From: an uncultured Lachnospiraceae bacterium
GTDB lineage: Bacteria; Bacillota; Clostridia; Lachnospirales; Lachnospiraceae
Reading direction: 5' to 3'
Assembly: GCA_947068385.1 (NCBI GenBank)
Contig: CAMTBF010000253.1
Span: forward strand, 1-5,791
DNA length: 5,791 nt
The position numbers and the translations under genes are program-made. This document shows positions 5,241 to 5,791 of the stretch, piece after piece. Under the pieces are notes generated by a model. The model saw only the letters and a program-made list of their open reading frames with translations, was not told where the DNA came from and made no database searches. Each line of letters begins with the position of its first letter. Positions within the stretch are counted from its first letter, which is position 1.

Positions 5241-5791
5241 TCAGGTCCCTGCGGCAAGTATATTTTTCTCAATCCAATGGGCCACACCGTCCTCATCATT
5301 GGACCATGCGACACAATCCGCAGCGGCCTTTACATCCGCAACCGCATTGGAGACAGCGACTCCCATACCGCAGATCCGAAGCATTTCCATATCATTTACA
5401 TCATCGCCAAAAGATACAATATCGTCTAAAGGGATATCCAACCGCTTTGCCAACTCCACGATTGCCTGTATCTTGCCCGATTTTTCCGGCAGGAAAGCGT
5501 ACCAGTCCTCTCCCCGATAGCCTTGTAGGCGGCAATGATTTCTATCTGCAATTTCTACCGCCGCGCGGCTATCGGGAAGTTCCGCCACGATTTTATTGAC
5601 CGGGCAGGATAGGGGCTTCTCATAATCACAGAAGACGGCTTTGTATAGCTTCTCCGATTCCGATATGTGATGACTGTTCCAAAAGACTCGGCGTCCTGAT
5701 GCCACTGTTATTTCCGTATCTGGATTCTGTCCTTTCAGCTCCTGTATAATCCGGTTCGCATCGGCCATATCCATGCAGCTGCCAATCCATG
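5241..5791 (-). CDS. Cof-type HAD hydrolase, C-terminal part (5' end outside window)
   Basis: The frame is open to the right edge, giving 182 visible residues. The ATG at 5774 is internal, because Cof-type HAD phosphatases run to about 260-290 residues and the catalytic DxD of motif I is absent here. What remains is most of the C2-type cap domain and then the C-terminal core. Counting from the Met at 5774, motif III is the lysine in PEKSGKIQAI (96-105), and motif IV is FGDDVNDMEML (122-132), whose acidic residues bind magnesium. The tail GMGVAVSNAVADVKAAADCVAWSNDEDGVAHWIEK is diagnostic of the Cof/YidA group. Such enzymes dephosphorylate small phosphorylated metabolites such as sugar phosphates or flavin precursors; the exact substrate is unknown. 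The TGA stop directly abuts an ATG in the GNAT frame, so the two genes are probably one unit. It looks intact as far as it can be seen. Confidence 0.93.
   Translation of the reverse strand, partial: WIGSCMDMADANRIIQELKGQNPDTEITVASGRRVFWNSHHISESEKLYKAVFCDYEKPLSCPVNKIVAELPDSRAAVEIADRNHCRLQGYRGEDWYAFLPEKSGKIQAIVELAKRLDIPLDDIVSFGDDVNDMEMLRICGMGVAVSNAVADVKAAADCVAWSNDEDGVAHWIEKNILAAGT

Noticed and set aside
1..5791. CRISPR array, tRNA, rRNA, IS element or integrase
   Set aside because: I saw no regularly spaced repeats, cloverleaf-like sequence, rRNA-like sequence or transposase/recombinase motifs on either strand.

Overview
The window looks like chromosome from a Bacillota bacterium, most plausibly a Clostridia/Lachnospiraceae-type gut organism. 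The grounds are strong AGGAGG-type ribosome binding sites, a Firmicutes-style promoter with a perfect TATAAT box, and gene content typical of that group: an XRE regulator with a long C-terminal tail, a single-polypeptide ABC exporter, GNAT acetyltransferases and a Cof-type HAD phosphatase. The family assignments rest on motifs read by eye. The taxonomic placement is inference.

Layout. On the + strand, positions 1-915 hold an A+T-rich pair: the 3' end of an unrecognised gene and a complete 211-residue unrecognised protein that overlaps it by 8 bases. The composition then changes sharply. By eye, 301-360 is about 32% GC and 601-660 about 40%, against about 58% in 1021-1080. The third + strand gene (942-1592) is a GNAT acetyltransferase with a strong ribosome binding site, 26 bases after the pair. 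It converges on a minus-strand block across a 186-base spacer (1593-1778).

Reading the minus strand from the right edge: the C-terminal part of a Cof-type HAD hydrolase (cut off at the window edge) ends in a TGA that directly touches an ATG opening the reading frame of a second GNAT protein. A perfect 11-bp stem-loop terminator closes that unit. Next comes a clear promoter preceded by a palindrome cluster, then an XRE-family regulator (323 aa), and 111 bases later an ABC exporter fusing membrane and ATPase domains (547 aa). The exporter ends unusually soon after its H-loop.

Functionally, the XRE regulator and the exporter probably form one transcriptional unit: a regulated efflux or export module whose substrate cannot be read from the sequence. 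The HAD/GNAT pair is a separate unit, probably housekeeping or detoxification. No CRISPR array, tRNA, rRNA, transposase or integrase is visible. I do not see a convincing new multi-gene system. The least explained parts are the A+T-rich pair at the left edge and the palindrome cluster upstream of the XRE gene.
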